In this document: positions 20,193 through 29,706 of the stretch, piece after piece | Position numbering within the stretch: position 1 is the first letter of the stretch | How the letters are laid out: every line of letters starts with the position of its first letter | Origin: Ramlibacter monticola | GTDB lineage: Bacteria > Pseudomonadota > Gammaproteobacteria > Burkholderiales > Burkholderiaceae_C | DNA: 64,000 nucleotides | Direction: 5' to 3' | NCBI RefSeq assembly: GCF_016722785.1 | Contig: NZ_JAEQNE010000011.1 | Coordinates: 61,587-125,586, forward strand | Position numbers and translations under genes: made by a program | The notes under the pieces: generated by a model | What the model was told of the DNA's origin: nothing | Seen by the model: the letters and a program-made list of their open reading frames with translations, nothing else | Databases searched by the model: none

Positions 20193-22220
20193 CTATTGCA
20201 CGCCGGCTCGTGCCCTCGATCCGGAATCGATGTCGTCGAGGAGCACGCGCCGCACGTGCTCTTCGAGGTACATCGCACCGGCGACGCTCAGGTGATGGGA
20301 ATCGCGGTACAGCGAGTTTCCCTGCGCGAAATACACGCAATCCGTCTGGCACAACCAGGCTACGGGATCGGCGAGGCGCACGCCGATCATGTTCATCGCG
20401 TAGAACTCCTTGTGCATGACCCGCTGCGCTTCCGACGTGGTGTGGAGATGCCTCCGGCCTGAAACGAGCTCGAGCGCCTTGACCAGCGGAACGTTGGCTT
20501 CGTACACGGGCACGGGTCCGAAAAGGACCACCCGCCTGCCGTCGAGTCCCAGCTGGTCCAGGGAGCTTCTGAGGCTGCTCCTGGTGACCACGGGCGGAAT
20601 CGCAGACGAAAGTACGGAGGCCGCTTTCCCACCCCGTTCCGGCACGAAATAGGCCCGCCAGTGTGCAGCGACCGCGACGGTCCGCAGTTCAGGATGATCC
20701 CTGAGGTACTGGTGAATCTCGGAGGCGTAGCGTGCGCACGCGTTCGGAACCCCCTCACGGAAATCCAGCACCGGAGGGCAGGCCGACCGGGTCGCAAGGA
20801 TCGCCGCGATTCCCCTCTCCTTCAGCAGCTTGTCGATGACCGGCGCCCAGGCAAGCAGGTGGCTGTCGCCCCAGAGCAGCACGACGGGCACTGTTGCAGC
20901 GCCGATGTGGCAAGCCCTGGACATCTCTAGGCCGTCGCACGCCACGAAGGGGATGTTCGGCGCTCTCTGCGCATCGAGTGACGCGACCTCCCTGGTAAAG
21001 CGCTTCGAGTGCCCGTTGCGCAACAGCCCCGCAACGCTGACGGCGCATAAGAGGATCGAGATGGCCGCGGTTGCTTGCACGATGGTCTTCCTGCTCACGC
21101 CACGGCTGTCCTTCGAAATCGGCTTCTTCCTGAATGGCTGCTCGACATAGCGGTAGGAGAGGGTCGCCACCAACAGCGAACCGACCAGCAGCGGCACGAA
21201 GAAGCGTTCCGCAGGTTCCATTCCGGCGGCATAGCGCGTGAAGACGATCAGCGGCCAGTGCCAGAGATAAAGGGAATAGGAAATGAGGCCGATGAAGACG
21301 AACGGCCTCAAGGCCAGGAGCTGCGTGATGGCAGTCGGGCCGGAGGAGCCTGCGTGGATCAGGGCGGCCGTGCCGATCACCGGGGGCAGCGCCGAGAGCC
21401 CGGGAAATGTGGTGGTAGGGCCATACATCGCACACGACGCGAGGACCGCGGCAAGCCCCGCGAACGCCAGCAACTCACGAGCCCAGCGGTTGCTGGCGAG
21501 CGGCACCGCGCCGTACGCAAGCAATGAACCGCAGAGGAGCTCCCAGGCGCGCGAGGGCGACAGGAAGAATACGGCGACGCTTTTCGTCCCGACGAATGCG
21601 GCGGCCAGCGCAAGCGATACCAATGCGGCAACGGCAAGTACCGAGGTCACGCGGCGGGGAAGCCACTTGTGCAGCGCGAGCAGCAACAGGGGGAACAAGA
21701 GGTAGTACTGCTCCTCCACCCCCAGGGACCACGTGTGCAGGAGAGGGTTGATCCCCGCGTTTGTCGCCGAGAAGTATCCGCGCGCCGTCTGACTCCAGAA
21801 GACGATGTTGGACGAGAAGAACACGGTCCCGATGGCGGCCCGCAGCGTTCCGACCAGGTCGCTCGGCAGGAGGAGCACGTGCGCAACGAGCAACGTGACA
21901 AGCAGGGCCGCGAACAACGCGGGGAAGATGCGCCGCGCGCGCCGTTCGTAGAACCGGGAGAAGCGGAACGTGCCCTCGAGGATTTCCCGGTGCACGATGC
22001 TCGTGATCAGGAAGCCGGAGATGACGAAGAACACGTCCACGCCTACATAGCCGCCGGGGACGTCTTCCGGCAGCAGGTGGTGCAGGAGCACGGACATGAC
22101 GGCGATTGCGCGCAGGCCGTCGACGTCGGGGCGGTATTGGTCGGCCCCTGCGTGTTGCGAGGCCGCCGCGTCGGCCCATGTTCCGGCCGGCGCTGCAAAC
22201 GAGGGCGGGGTCGAGGTCAC
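20193..22220 (-). CDS. Membrane O-acyltransferase with C-terminal SGNH domain (OafA-like)
   Basis: Probably acetylates the surface polysaccharide. The 675-residue protein has an acyltransferase-3 membrane domain of about ten helices (residues about 30-375). Its signatures are YRPDVDGLRAIAVMSVLLHH, then FFVISGFLITSIV and the RRARRIFPAL arginine cluster. A periplasmic SGNH-hydrolase-like domain (about 430-665) follows, with block I LLWGDSHLLAW (Ser nucleophile) and the terminal Asp/His pair in YRDSHHLSVAG. In this architecture the membrane part brings acetyl groups across and the SGNH part transfers them. The GTG start at 22220 overlaps the preceding acyltransferase stop (GTGA), so they are coupled. 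Confidence 0.9.
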   Translation of the reverse strand: MTSTPPSFAAPAGTWADAAASQHAGADQYRPDVDGLRAIAVMSVLLHHLLPEDVPGGYVGVDVFFVISGFLITSIVHREILEGTFRFSRFYERRARRIFPALFAALLVTLLVAHVLLLPSDLVGTLRAAIGTVFFSSNIVFWSQTARGYFSATNAGINPLLHTWSLGVEEQYYLLFPLLLLALHKWLPRRVTSVLAVAALVSLALAAAFVGTKSVAVFFLSPSRAWELLCGSLLAYGAVPLASNRWARELLAFAGLAAVLASCAMYGPTTTFPGLSALPPVIGTAALIHAGSSGPTAITQLLALRPFVFIGLISYSLYLWHWPLIVFTRYAAGMEPAERFFVPLLVGSLLVATLSYRYVEQPFRKKPISKDSRGVSRKTIVQATAAISILLCAVSVAGLLRNGHSKRFTREVASLDAQRAPNIPFVACDGLEMSRACHIGAATVPVVLLWGDSHLLAWAPVIDKLLKERGIAAILATRSACPPVLDFREGVPNACARYASEIHQYLRDHPELRTVAVAAHWRAYFVPERGGKAASVLSSAIPPVVTRSSLRSSLDQLGLDGRRVVLFGPVPVYEANVPLVKALELVSGRRHLHTTSEAQRVMHKEFYAMNMIGVRLADPVAWLCQTDCVYFAQGNSLYRDSHHLSVAGAMYLEEHVRRVLLDDIDSGSRARAGVQ

Positions 22221-23305
22221 ACCACGCTCCGCATCGCCAGCCCGGCGCGCATCTGGCTGGCAATCGAGCGTCCCAACCGGATCAACGGGTGCTCAAAGAA
22301 CCTCCAGGACAGCTCGGCCAGTGCGAGTGTCACTGCCATGGCCAGCAGGAACACTCCCCAGAAACCGATGGATGCGCACAGGTCCCGAAAGTACGGGTGC
22401 GTGAGAGCGCCGACGACGAAGACGTGGAACAGGTAGATGAAATAGGAACGCTGGCCGACGAACGCCATGAAGCGGATCAGAGGCGACGCACTTCGCTCCT
22501 CGCGCACGAGGTATGCAGTGAGGAGCGTGATCGTCAAGGGCAGCACCGTATAGCCGAGGGTCGCGACGGACTTGCTGTATTGCCCCAGGCTGTGCAGCCA
22601 GAGGTACACGGCGGCGAGCGCCGCCAGGACCACCGGCAGCCAGCGCTTGCGCGGCTTGAAATACCCTAGCGCAAGCAGCCCGCCGAACGCAATGGAATCC
22701 ACCCGCAGCGGGGGAAAGTAGTACACGTCCTGGACTCGAATCCCTCCTCCCAGCACGAGGACGGCGCGGAGCGCGAGGGCAGCGAACAGGGCGGAAAGCA
22801 GCAGGACGGCAAGGCGACGCCGCCACAGCATGGCGGCGAGTCCGAGCGCCACGTAGGCAAACTCTTCGACCGAGATGGACCACGTGATCAGGTACGGGAT
22901 GTTCTCTGCGCCGAGGATCGGCACGGCCCACCCGGTGAGGAGCAGGGCGTTCCAGACGAGCAGGGCCAGATCACGATCCGAACCCTGCAGGATGCTGAGG
23001 ACGAGATAGACAGACAGGGCTACGATATAGAGGGGTAGGATGCGGAACGCGCGCCTGATGAAGAACGAGCGCGTGGAGCCCGGGCCCGTCGATCGCACTA
23101 GGATTCGGGTGATGAGGAATCCACTGATCGCGAAGAAGATGTCGACGCCGCTCCATCCGATGGCCTGCAGGAATCCACCGAGCGCTCCCGGAGAAAGCGA
23201 AGGGAAGCGGAACCCGACGTGGTGCAGGATGACCAGGGAGATGGCCACGCACCGTGCAACGTCCAGAAGCTGGTATTCCCGGCTGGAGTCGACTCGTTCG
23301 GTCAT
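22217..23305 (-). CDS. Acyltransferase-3 family membrane protein
   Basis: Second acyltransferase-3 protein, 362 residues, without the SGNH extension. It shows the same family marks: YQLLDVARCVAISLVILHHV with the catalytic His, DIFFAISGFLITRIL, and RRAFRILPLYIVAL, then about ten membrane helices ending WRFFEHPLIRLG. Such proteins O-acylate sugars of LPS and exopolysaccharides. The ATG at 23305 starts MTERVDSS. A longer frame to 23917 belongs to the overlapping polymerase region and is not conserved. It lies eight bases after the EpsG-like gene and overlaps the next gene by four. Confidence 0.88.
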   Translation of the reverse strand: MTERVDSSREYQLLDVARCVAISLVILHHVGFRFPSLSPGALGGFLQAIGWSGVDIFFAISGFLITRILVRSTGPGSTRSFFIRRAFRILPLYIVALSVYLVLSILQGSDRDLALLVWNALLLTGWAVPILGAENIPYLITWSISVEEFAYVALGLAAMLWRRRLAVLLLSALFAALALRAVLVLGGGIRVQDVYYFPPLRVDSIAFGGLLALGYFKPRKRWLPVVLAALAAVYLWLHSLGQYSKSVATLGYTVLPLTITLLTAYLVREERSASPLIRFMAFVGQRSYFIYLFHVFVVGALTHPYFRDLCASIGFWGVFLLAMAVTLALAELSWRFFEHPLIRLGRSIASQMRAGLAMRSVV

Positions 23306-23313
23306 GGCACGGC

Positions 23314-24369
23314 TCACACCTGTTGCAGAAGGACGTTGCTGTACGGCTTGTGGTTGTATGCATGGTTCGCAAACGTCAGCCAGCCTGCCAGCATGACGGC
23401 TCCGTAGACGACGACGACCCATCGGAGCAGCGTCTTCATCTCGGCGGTATTGCCCATCTCGGGGATCGTCGAAAGGACGCACAGGGAAACCGGGTACAGG
23501 TAGAAGGAAAGCCTGGATGCCGCCACAGAAAACTCCATCCCGATGACAAGGAGCACCAGCGATGCGAGGGCCATCGCTACCGTGAAATTCCATTGGGGGA
23601 TCAGCTTCCACAGCTTGCGTCCGCTGAGAAGCAGCACGAGAGCGGGAATCGCGTTGAGCAGGATGTGCTGCGTCGCGCCGGCGGCATGGTTGATTTCCGT
23701 GTCCCCGATGTAGGTGACTGCATATCTGCTGAAGGACTGCGATTCGGAAACGTAGTAGCCCAGTACTCCGAAGGCAGTGATTCCGGCGATCACCTTCTTC
23801 GCCCGCGAAACCCGGGCTTCCAGCACGAAGAGGAGTAGGAAGATCGCCGCACTCGAATGCAGGCTGGCCGCCACGGCGATGATCGCGAGTCTCACTGGGG
23901 TGCTGCTCTTCTCCCACGTTGCGAGGAGATAGAGCGTCACGCCGACGGCCGCGGCCTGGCGGTTGGCGCTCATGCCGACCACGATGACGAGGAAGGGGAG
24001 CGCACTGTACAAGGCCAGCCAGGGACTCGGCATCCGGCGGCAGTAGCAGAAGACGCCGTAAAGGAAGATGGCTGTGGTGACCAGGTTGGCTCCATACACA
24101 CCGAACCCGGCTTCAACCGACGCCCAGAGGATCACGAAGAACAGCGGATCTCCCAGCACGAGCGCATTCGCGAGGGGCTCACCATCGAGCCTCTGCGCCA
24201 GCTGGACGTACCCTTCCCAGTCGGACCCCACGCGGTACCGGAGGCCCACGAACAGGACAAGAATCACGAAGATGAGAACCCATCCCACCCTTGGGCTCCG
24301 GGACTGCTGGATCAATGCCGGAACGGCCGCCACACACAGCATGAGGAAATAGGGAAGCGTTTCGGTCAT
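23314..24369 (-). CDS. EpsG-family polysaccharide polymerase (Wzy-like)
   Basis: Polytopic membrane protein of 351 residues and about ten to eleven helices. It carries the EpsG-type N-terminal motif LFVGLRYRVGSDWEGYVQLA (the conserved R-Y-x-V-G-x-D-W segment) and a central MSANRQAAAVGVTLYLLA segment. EpsG proteins are thought to polymerise exopolysaccharide or O-antigen repeat units on the periplasmic side, standing in for Wzy. It is the only polymerase candidate in the locus and complements the Wzx flippase at 33567-34994. The ATG overlaps the asnB stop (ATGA) in one coupled string. Confidence 0.85.
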   Translation of the reverse strand: MTETLPYFLMLCVAAVPALIQQSRSPRVGWVLIFVILVLFVGLRYRVGSDWEGYVQLAQRLDGEPLANALVLGDPLFFVILWASVEAGFGVYGANLVTTAIFLYGVFCYCRRMPSPWLALYSALPFLVIVVGMSANRQAAAVGVTLYLLATWEKSSTPVRLAIIAVAASLHSSAAIFLLLFVLEARVSRAKKVIAGITAFGVLGYYVSESQSFSRYAVTYIGDTEINHAAGATQHILLNAIPALVLLLSGRKLWKLIPQWNFTVAMALASLVLLVIGMEFSVAASRLSFYLYPVSLCVLSTIPEMGNTAEMKTLLRWVVVVYGAVMLAGWLTFANHAYNHKPYSNVLLQQV

Positions 24370-26390
24370 GGGTGGCAGCGATTTTCAGTGATCCAGGCCT
24401 GGAACATCAGGACGGTCCAGATGCTGGAGGTATGGTCCCTGACGCCGGAGACGTGTTCCTTCCAGCGCTGGCGGATCGGCTCCGGACGGAACATGGCGTC
24501 CGCTTTCAGGCGGTCGGTCGAGAGCAGGCTTTCGGCCCACGGGCGGAGGGGGCCCCGGATCCACTCCCCTACGGGGATGCCGAATCCCGACTTCGGCCGC
24601 TCGATGAGGGCGGGGGGAACATGTCGGTAGAGGAGTTGCCGCAGCGCCCACTTCCCCTGTTGCTCGCGGATCCTCATCCCGAGGGGCAGGCGCCAGGCGA
24701 GTTCGACGACCCGGGGGTCGAGGTACGGCACGCGGGTCTCCAGGCTCGTTGCCATCGCTGCACGATCGACCTTGCAAAGGATGTCGTCCGGCAGGTAGGT
24801 CATGCTGTCGCGGTACATCATCCGCAGTTCGGGCTCGTTCACTCCTGCTTCGGGAAGCGGATCGTGCAGCGTGCTGCGCGGCTCCTCGAGCGGGTCGGCG
24901 GACTGCACGAGGCTCGCGGGATCCTCCCATTCGGAGACCAAGCCCAGGTACAGGTCATCCAGGCTCCGCGCGTGCTTCAGCTTGCTCGCCAGCTTGTGCA
25001 TCTTGTGGCCGACGTGGGCGACACCGTGCGCACCCGGGAGCACCGCGTTCGCCGACCTGCCCACCGCGTTCCACGCCGAGACCGGAACCCTGGCGATGAC
25101 TCCGCCAAGCGCCTGGCGCGCCTGGTAGGGCATCCAGGAAAGGCGGTTCCAGATCCTCGGCCCCCAGATGTAGCGGTTGTACCCGCCAAACACCTCGTCG
25201 CCCGCGTCCCCGGAAAGGGCAACCGTCACGTGCTGCCTGGCGGCACGACATACGAGATAAGTGGGTATCTGCGACGAGTCCGCGAAGGGCTCGTCGTACA
25301 TCGACGGGAGACTGGGGATCACCGCTCGCGCCTCCGCGGCACTGACGAACAGCTCGGTATGCTGGGTCCCCAGGTGCTCCGCTACAGCGCGTGCGTGGCG
25401 GGACTCGTCGTACGCGACTTCCTCAAAGCCGACCGTGAAGGTCCTCACGGGCTGCGAGGCTTGCCGCTGCATCATCGCTGCGATGGCGGAGGAGTCGACG
25501 CCGCCGGAAAGAAACGCTCCCAGTGGAACGTCCGCCAGGGACTGCGCCTTGACGGCCTCGGAGAGGCTCGCCTCCAGCATGGACACGGCCTCCTGCTCGT
25601 CCCTGATCGGGTCTCTCGAAGCTCTCGCAACGACTTCGCCCAGCGACCACCAGCGCTCGATCGAGATGCTCTGGTAGCGTTCACCCGGTCTCAATGGCTC
25701 CTCGGGCGCAGTGGCGGGAGGGGGGCCGTCGATCCGCAGCAGGCAGCTCGGTTCCAGCTTGAAGATGCCTCGATGGATGCTGCGCGGCGCCGGGATGACG
25801 CTGAAGCGCAGGAACTGGGTCACGGCACGACGGCAGACGGCGTTGTCGAATCCCGGGTACGCGCGGAGCGCCTTCAGTTCCGAGGCGAACAAGAAGACAG
25901 GACGCGTGGCACTGCTCGTCCAGCCGTAGTACAGGGGCTTTTCCCCGAACCGGTCCCGCGCGAGCCACAGGCGGCGCTCGGTGCGATCCCACACCGCGAT
26001 TGCGAACATGCCGATGCTCTTCGTCAGGGTTTGGCGCAAGCCCCAGTGCTCGATCGCCGCCAACAGCGTTTCGGTGTCCGAATGCCCGCGCCACACGGGG
26101 GCTGCACCCGCAGCCGCAAGCTGCTCACGTAGTTCGAGATGGTTGTAGATCTCGCCGTTGAAGCTCACTACGTAGCGACCCGTGTGCGACGCCATCGGTT
26201 GGTGGCCTGCTGCGGAGAGATCCACGATGGCGAGCCGCCGGTGGACCAGGGCGACGCCCGCATCGGGATCGAACCAGGTCCCTGCGTCGTCTGGCCCCCG
26301 GTGTGCGAGGGCCGTCGCCATGCGCAGCGCAACCTGCTCCCGCTGACCGGAAGGAAGGGCACGATCGATGAAGCCCGCGACTCCGCACAT
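24366..26390 (-). CDS. asnB: Asparagine synthase-like glutamine amidotransferase
   Basis: 674-residue protein with the N-terminal Ntn glutaminase domain (MCGVAGFID with catalytic Cys2, then FNGEIYNHLELREQL) and the synthase domain containing the PP-loop FLSGGVDSSAIAAMM near residue 265. True asparagine synthases have this layout. Homologs inside polysaccharide clusters (for example WbpS of Pseudomonas aeruginosa O6) instead amidate uronic acids. The TviB/TviC pair in this locus should supply UDP-GalNAcA, so conversion of GalNAcA to its amide is a reasonable proposal. The gene directly abuts the next glycosyltransferase gene and overlaps the polymerase gene by four bases. Confidence 0.9.
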   Translation of the reverse strand: MCGVAGFIDRALPSGQREQVALRMATALAHRGPDDAGTWFDPDAGVALVHRRLAIVDLSAAGHQPMASHTGRYVVSFNGEIYNHLELREQLAAAGAAPVWRGHSDTETLLAAIEHWGLRQTLTKSIGMFAIAVWDRTERRLWLARDRFGEKPLYYGWTSSATRPVFLFASELKALRAYPGFDNAVCRRAVTQFLRFSVIPAPRSIHRGIFKLEPSCLLRIDGPPPATAPEEPLRPGERYQSISIERWWSLGEVVARASRDPIRDEQEAVSMLEASLSEAVKAQSLADVPLGAFLSGGVDSSAIAAMMQRQASQPVRTFTVGFEEVAYDESRHARAVAEHLGTQHTELFVSAAEARAVIPSLPSMYDEPFADSSQIPTYLVCRAARQHVTVALSGDAGDEVFGGYNRYIWGPRIWNRLSWMPYQARQALGGVIARVPVSAWNAVGRSANAVLPGAHGVAHVGHKMHKLASKLKHARSLDDLYLGLVSEWEDPASLVQSADPLEEPRSTLHDPLPEAGVNEPELRMMYRDSMTYLPDDILCKVDRAAMATSLETRVPYLDPRVVELAWRLPLGMRIREQQGKWALRQLLYRHVPPALIERPKSGFGIPVGEWIRGPLRPWAESLLSTDRLKADAMFRPEPIRQRWKEHVSGVRDHTSSIWTVLMFQAWITENRCHP

Positions 26391-27449
26391 CTATCGACCT
26401 CCCGCCGTCTCGCGCAGCGCGTCAACCAGGATCGGAAGATTGACGGAAAGCGCGTATTGCCGCAGTACCCTGTCCCGCCCCGCTTCGCCCATGAGCCGCC
26501 GCTGGCCCGGGTTGTCGCGAAGACAGCGCAGGGCATGCGTCCACTCTTGTGCCGTCGCGGCGAGCAGGCCGCATTCCCTTGTCACCACGTCGTTGTTGGC
26601 CCCGACGGGAGATGCAACGACGGGAACGCCGCAGGCCATGTACTGAATGAGCTTGAAAGCGCACTTCGCGCGCGACCACTCGTCGTCGAGCAAGGGCATC
26701 AGACCGACGTCGAACGAGTTGATCATGGCCGCTTCCTCCGACTCCTTCCAGGGGATTTCCACCAGCTGGGCCGCGGGAATGGCAGGTGCTGGCCCTCCTA
26801 TGACCACCAGCCGCACAGGACCCTCCTGCGCCAAGGCCGAGATGGGTTCGACGAGTTCCCGCAAGTACACGGAAGTGGAGGGTGAGCCGATCCATCCGAT
26901 GGTGAACGGAGATCCGCCGCGCAGGCGCGGGTCGGGAACGTAGCGGGTCGTGTCCACTACGGTAGGAAGGAAGCGGACGTGGCGATTGTGGTGTGCCGCG
27001 TAGTCGTGCAACGCGCGGCTGCCCGCCGTGACGACCGCGGCGCGACCCACGAACTCGTCGAATTTCGCGCCCAGGAATGGCTTGGCGAAGCTGAGGCGCC
27101 CGGTGCGGTAGCGCAGGTAGAAGGCGTCGTCGAAATCGTAGAGGTAGGGCTTGCGCACCAAGGCGGCCTCCAGTCCGCCGGGCAGGAGCGGGAACAGCTC
27201 GCAGTGCACCATGGCCGCATCGTAGGAGCGGGCGTCGACCAACTGGGTCAGGCGACTGAAGGCGGCCTTCCCCAGTTCGCACACGGGCCAGCCGCCCCCT
27301 GCAAACCGCCTGCGAAGGTACTCGTCCCCGAGCAGCGACTGGATGCGCAACTCGATGCCGGCACGCGCAAGCCCTTCCGTGTACTGCGCCATGCGGTGGC
27401 GAGTACTAGCGGCGAGCGGCCCATACAGGGCGAGGCCCAGGACGCGCAT
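26391..27449 (-). CDS. Glycosyltransferase, GT-B fold (GT4-like)
   Basis: 352-residue glycosyltransferase beginning MRVLGLALYGPLAASTRHRM, a start typical of GT4 members that act on lipid-linked glycans. Residues about 190-330 form the donor-binding half, with IGWIGSPSTSVYLREL, an EIPWKESEEAAMINSFDVGL stretch and the acidic-lysine segment ECGLLAATAQEW. KLIQYMACGVPVVASPVGAN replaces the more usual E-x7-E region. The ATG at 27449 shares one base with the preceding methyltransferase stop (TGATG). The stop is adjacent to the asnB start. Substrate sugar unknown. Confidence 0.82.
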   Translation of the reverse strand: MRVLGLALYGPLAASTRHRMAQYTEGLARAGIELRIQSLLGDEYLRRRFAGGGWPVCELGKAAFSRLTQLVDARSYDAAMVHCELFPLLPGGLEAALVRKPYLYDFDDAFYLRYRTGRLSFAKPFLGAKFDEFVGRAAVVTAGSRALHDYAAHHNRHVRFLPTVVDTTRYVPDPRLRGGSPFTIGWIGSPSTSVYLRELVEPISALAQEGPVRLVVIGGPAPAIPAAQLVEIPWKESEEAAMINSFDVGLMPLLDDEWSRAKCAFKLIQYMACGVPVVASPVGANNDVVTRECGLLAATAQEWTHALRCLRDNPGQRRLMGEAGRDRVLRQYALSVNLPILVDALRETAGGR

Positions 27450-28276
27450 CACACCTTTCTTCCCACTGCGCACCAGTACGGCTGCCGCTCGGAAAACTCG
27501 ATGTCGCGCAGCCCTGCGGACGCCATCATCTCCCGAATCTGCGTCCTGGAGAACCTCCGTTCGAGCGGGGTTCCGAAGCGGTCGCGCGAGTCGGTGCGCA
27601 TCGTGTAGAAGCTCCTGCGTCGGTAGTACGACAGGGGAAAGCCGGCTACGGGGATGCCCAACCGTTCCGCCAGCATGGCAAGCCGCGCCAGCGGCAGGTA
27701 CGCACCGACGGCGATCAGGTCCGTGATCAGGTGCTTCGGTCCTGGGGGCAGGCGGCAAATGAAGAGACGCAGGAGGTCCGACGCACGCCAGAGCAGCCGG
27801 TAGCCGAGCGAGCGGTTGTCGAACGCGTAGTAGAGATACAGGAGCAAGGGCGCACCAGGTTTCAGCTTGCGCGCACAGGCCTGTATGGCGGCCGAAGTAT
27901 CCGGAACGTGGTGCAGGACGCCTAACGAGTAGCCGAAATCCTGCGAGCCGTCGGACAGTGGATTGTCTGCCACCGATGCCCGGTGGAACGTCACGTTCGC
28001 TCGGGCCCCGAGCGCTTTTCGCGCGACTTCCAGAGCCTCGGAGGGATCGATGCAATGCAGCCGGCCCACCCTCGGCGCAACGAACGCCGCCCACCTGCCG
28101 GAACCGCATCCCATGTCGAAACCCTCTGCATCCGGTGGAAGCTCGTGCCAAGGGAACACCGCGAAGTACTCGTAGAAGATCGACGAGGCCTCGTCCCTTG
28201 GCATCGAGGTCTGATCGAACCGTTGCCATTCGTCGCCGAAGGCGTCCACGGTGCGCTGGTCAAGGTTGTCGTTCAT
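27449..28276 (-). CDS. Class I SAM-dependent methyltransferase
   Basis: 275-residue methyltransferase with motif I GFDMGCGSGRWAAFVAPRVG (near 53), an acidic IDPSEALEVARKALG segment and LGVLHHVPDTSAAIQACARK. The C-terminus is rich in Arg and aromatic residues (YYRRRSFYTMRTDSRDRFGT) and has two hydrophobic stretches that could hold the protein to the membrane. The ATG at 28276 (MNDNLDQRTVDAFGDEW) matches the family start and overlaps the preceding glycosyltransferase by 17 bases. The upstream in-frame extension is rejected. The target may be a sugar hydroxyl of the repeat unit or a lipid carrier. Confidence 0.82.
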   Translation of the reverse strand: MNDNLDQRTVDAFGDEWQRFDQTSMPRDEASSIFYEYFAVFPWHELPPDAEGFDMGCGSGRWAAFVAPRVGRLHCIDPSEALEVARKALGARANVTFHRASVADNPLSDGSQDFGYSLGVLHHVPDTSAAIQACARKLKPGAPLLLYLYYAFDNRSLGYRLLWRASDLLRLFICRLPPGPKHLITDLIAVGAYLPLARLAMLAERLGIPVAGFPLSYYRRRSFYTMRTDSRDRFGTPLERRFSRTQIREMMASAGLRDIEFSERQPYWCAVGRKV

Positions 28277-29525
28277 GGATACGGCGGTTCTGGTGGAGGG
28301 ATGCACTGACGCTGCGGTAGACGGCTGCGTACCGGGCGACGCCTTCCTCGAGCGCAAAGCGCCTTTGCGCCGCGTCCCGGCATCTCAGCCCGATGTCGCG
28401 CTCCTGCAGGAGACGAAGGAGGCGCTGTAGCCCTTCGTCGATGGCGGAACGCTCGAAGCTCGCCACGGCGACGCCGACGCGGTCTTCCTCGAGGATGCGG
28501 GCCATGTCGCCCACGCCCTGGTTCGACAGACACGGAATTCCGCATCCCAGCAACTCGCCCAGCTTGGTGGGAGCCGATGCCTGCTTCGAGTAGACGGGTT
28601 TCACGAAGAACACGCCGGCCCGGATCCTGCTCATCTGGGAAGGCATATCCTCGTGCGAGGCGCTGCGCAGTTCCACGCAGGAAAGCGGCAGGCCTGCTGC
28701 CGCCAGGCGATCGCGGATATAGTCGTGCTCACCGCGGTTCACGATGAGAAAGCGCGCCGTCGGGTCCGCGGCGCGCATCGCGGCGAAACAGGCGACCGCT
28801 GCATCGAAGTCATACCAGGTGCCGGCGCTGCCCACGTAACCCAGCGCGAATTCGCGCGGGATCGACGGCAGGGGGCGGAACCGGTCCAGATCGGCGCAGG
28901 TGGGAATCACCGTGATCGCCGGCGAGCGCCGGGCGAGATAGGGGAAGCGCCGCAATTCCTGCTCGCCGGCATGCGTGAGCGACACCACGTGGTCCGCATG
29001 CGACAGGAACTGCCGCTCGAACCACTTGGCTACGCGGAAAATCCGGGCTTCCCGGCGCCAAAGACCACCGTCCACGCGCTCGTCGGCCCAGAGGCCGCGC
29101 ATGTCGAAGATGAAGCGGGCGCCAGTCACGAGCTTTAGGACGAGGGCGATGACGGCGGCCACGTAGCTGCGGGCATGCACGATGAATAGGCGGTGGCGCA
29201 TCACGAGGAAGAGCCCGAGGCCGGTGCCAATCATGATGTCCCAGGCCGTGGCCAACGTGCTCGGAGACTTGTGATACCGCAACGGATGCCAGTGCACGCC
29301 GCACGCGGCCAGTTCGCGCTGCGTGCCTTGGCGCCGCACCGCATCTGCCCAGTCGGCGCGCTTCTCGTAGCTGATGAGATGCATTGTCCGGGAGGCCGAG
29401 AGTTGTTTGAGGTAGGCGAGTACCTGCGACTGGCCGAGCGGTTCGAGCATGCCGTCGTACGAGACATAAAGGACGCGTTCGTCCTGGTCGATCGGGTGCT
29501 TTGAGGAAGGGCAGAGGTTCGTCAT
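28260..29525 (-). CDS. Glycosyltransferase, GT-B fold
   Basis: 421-residue glycosyltransferase. The N-terminal acceptor half starts VLYVSYDGMLEPLGQSQVLAYL and contains FIFDMRGLWADERV, features of a GT4 subgroup common in exopolysaccharide clusters. The donor half begins near residue 225 with LGYVGSAGTWYDF. The PTKLGELLGCGIPCLSNQGV segment takes the place of the canonical E-x7-E motif. The ATG at 29525 has only a weak purine-rich site before it. A 181-base spacer (29526-29706) separates it from the next gene upstream. This is the largest gap in the minus-strand series and a possible internal promoter or recombination join. Confidence 0.82.
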   Translation of the reverse strand: MTNLCPSSKHPIDQDERVLYVSYDGMLEPLGQSQVLAYLKQLSASRTMHLISYEKRADWADAVRRQGTQRELAACGVHWHPLRYHKSPSTLATAWDIMIGTGLGLFLVMRHRLFIVHARSYVAAVIALVLKLVTGARFIFDMRGLWADERVDGGLWRREARIFRVAKWFERQFLSHADHVVSLTHAGEQELRRFPYLARRSPAITVIPTCADLDRFRPLPSIPREFALGYVGSAGTWYDFDAAVACFAAMRAADPTARFLIVNRGEHDYIRDRLAAAGLPLSCVELRSASHEDMPSQMSRIRAGVFFVKPVYSKQASAPTKLGELLGCGIPCLSNQGVGDMARILEEDRVGVAVASFERSAIDEGLQRLLRLLQERDIGLRCRDAAQRRFALEEGVARYAAVYRSVSASLHQNRRIHERQP

Positions 29526-29706
29526 GTCAGCCCACTTTTTTTCGGGACCATCAAGCTATCGGTTCGATCCACGAGGGCAGCAGCACTCCGTTGCGCGCGC
29601 TATGTAAGGTGGAAAAGCTGAATGGCCAGCGTTCCACCGGGGCCTGAACAAACCGAACAAAGACGACGCAGCTCCTCGTCGTCTTGAGCAGACCCCTCTC
29701 TAATCA

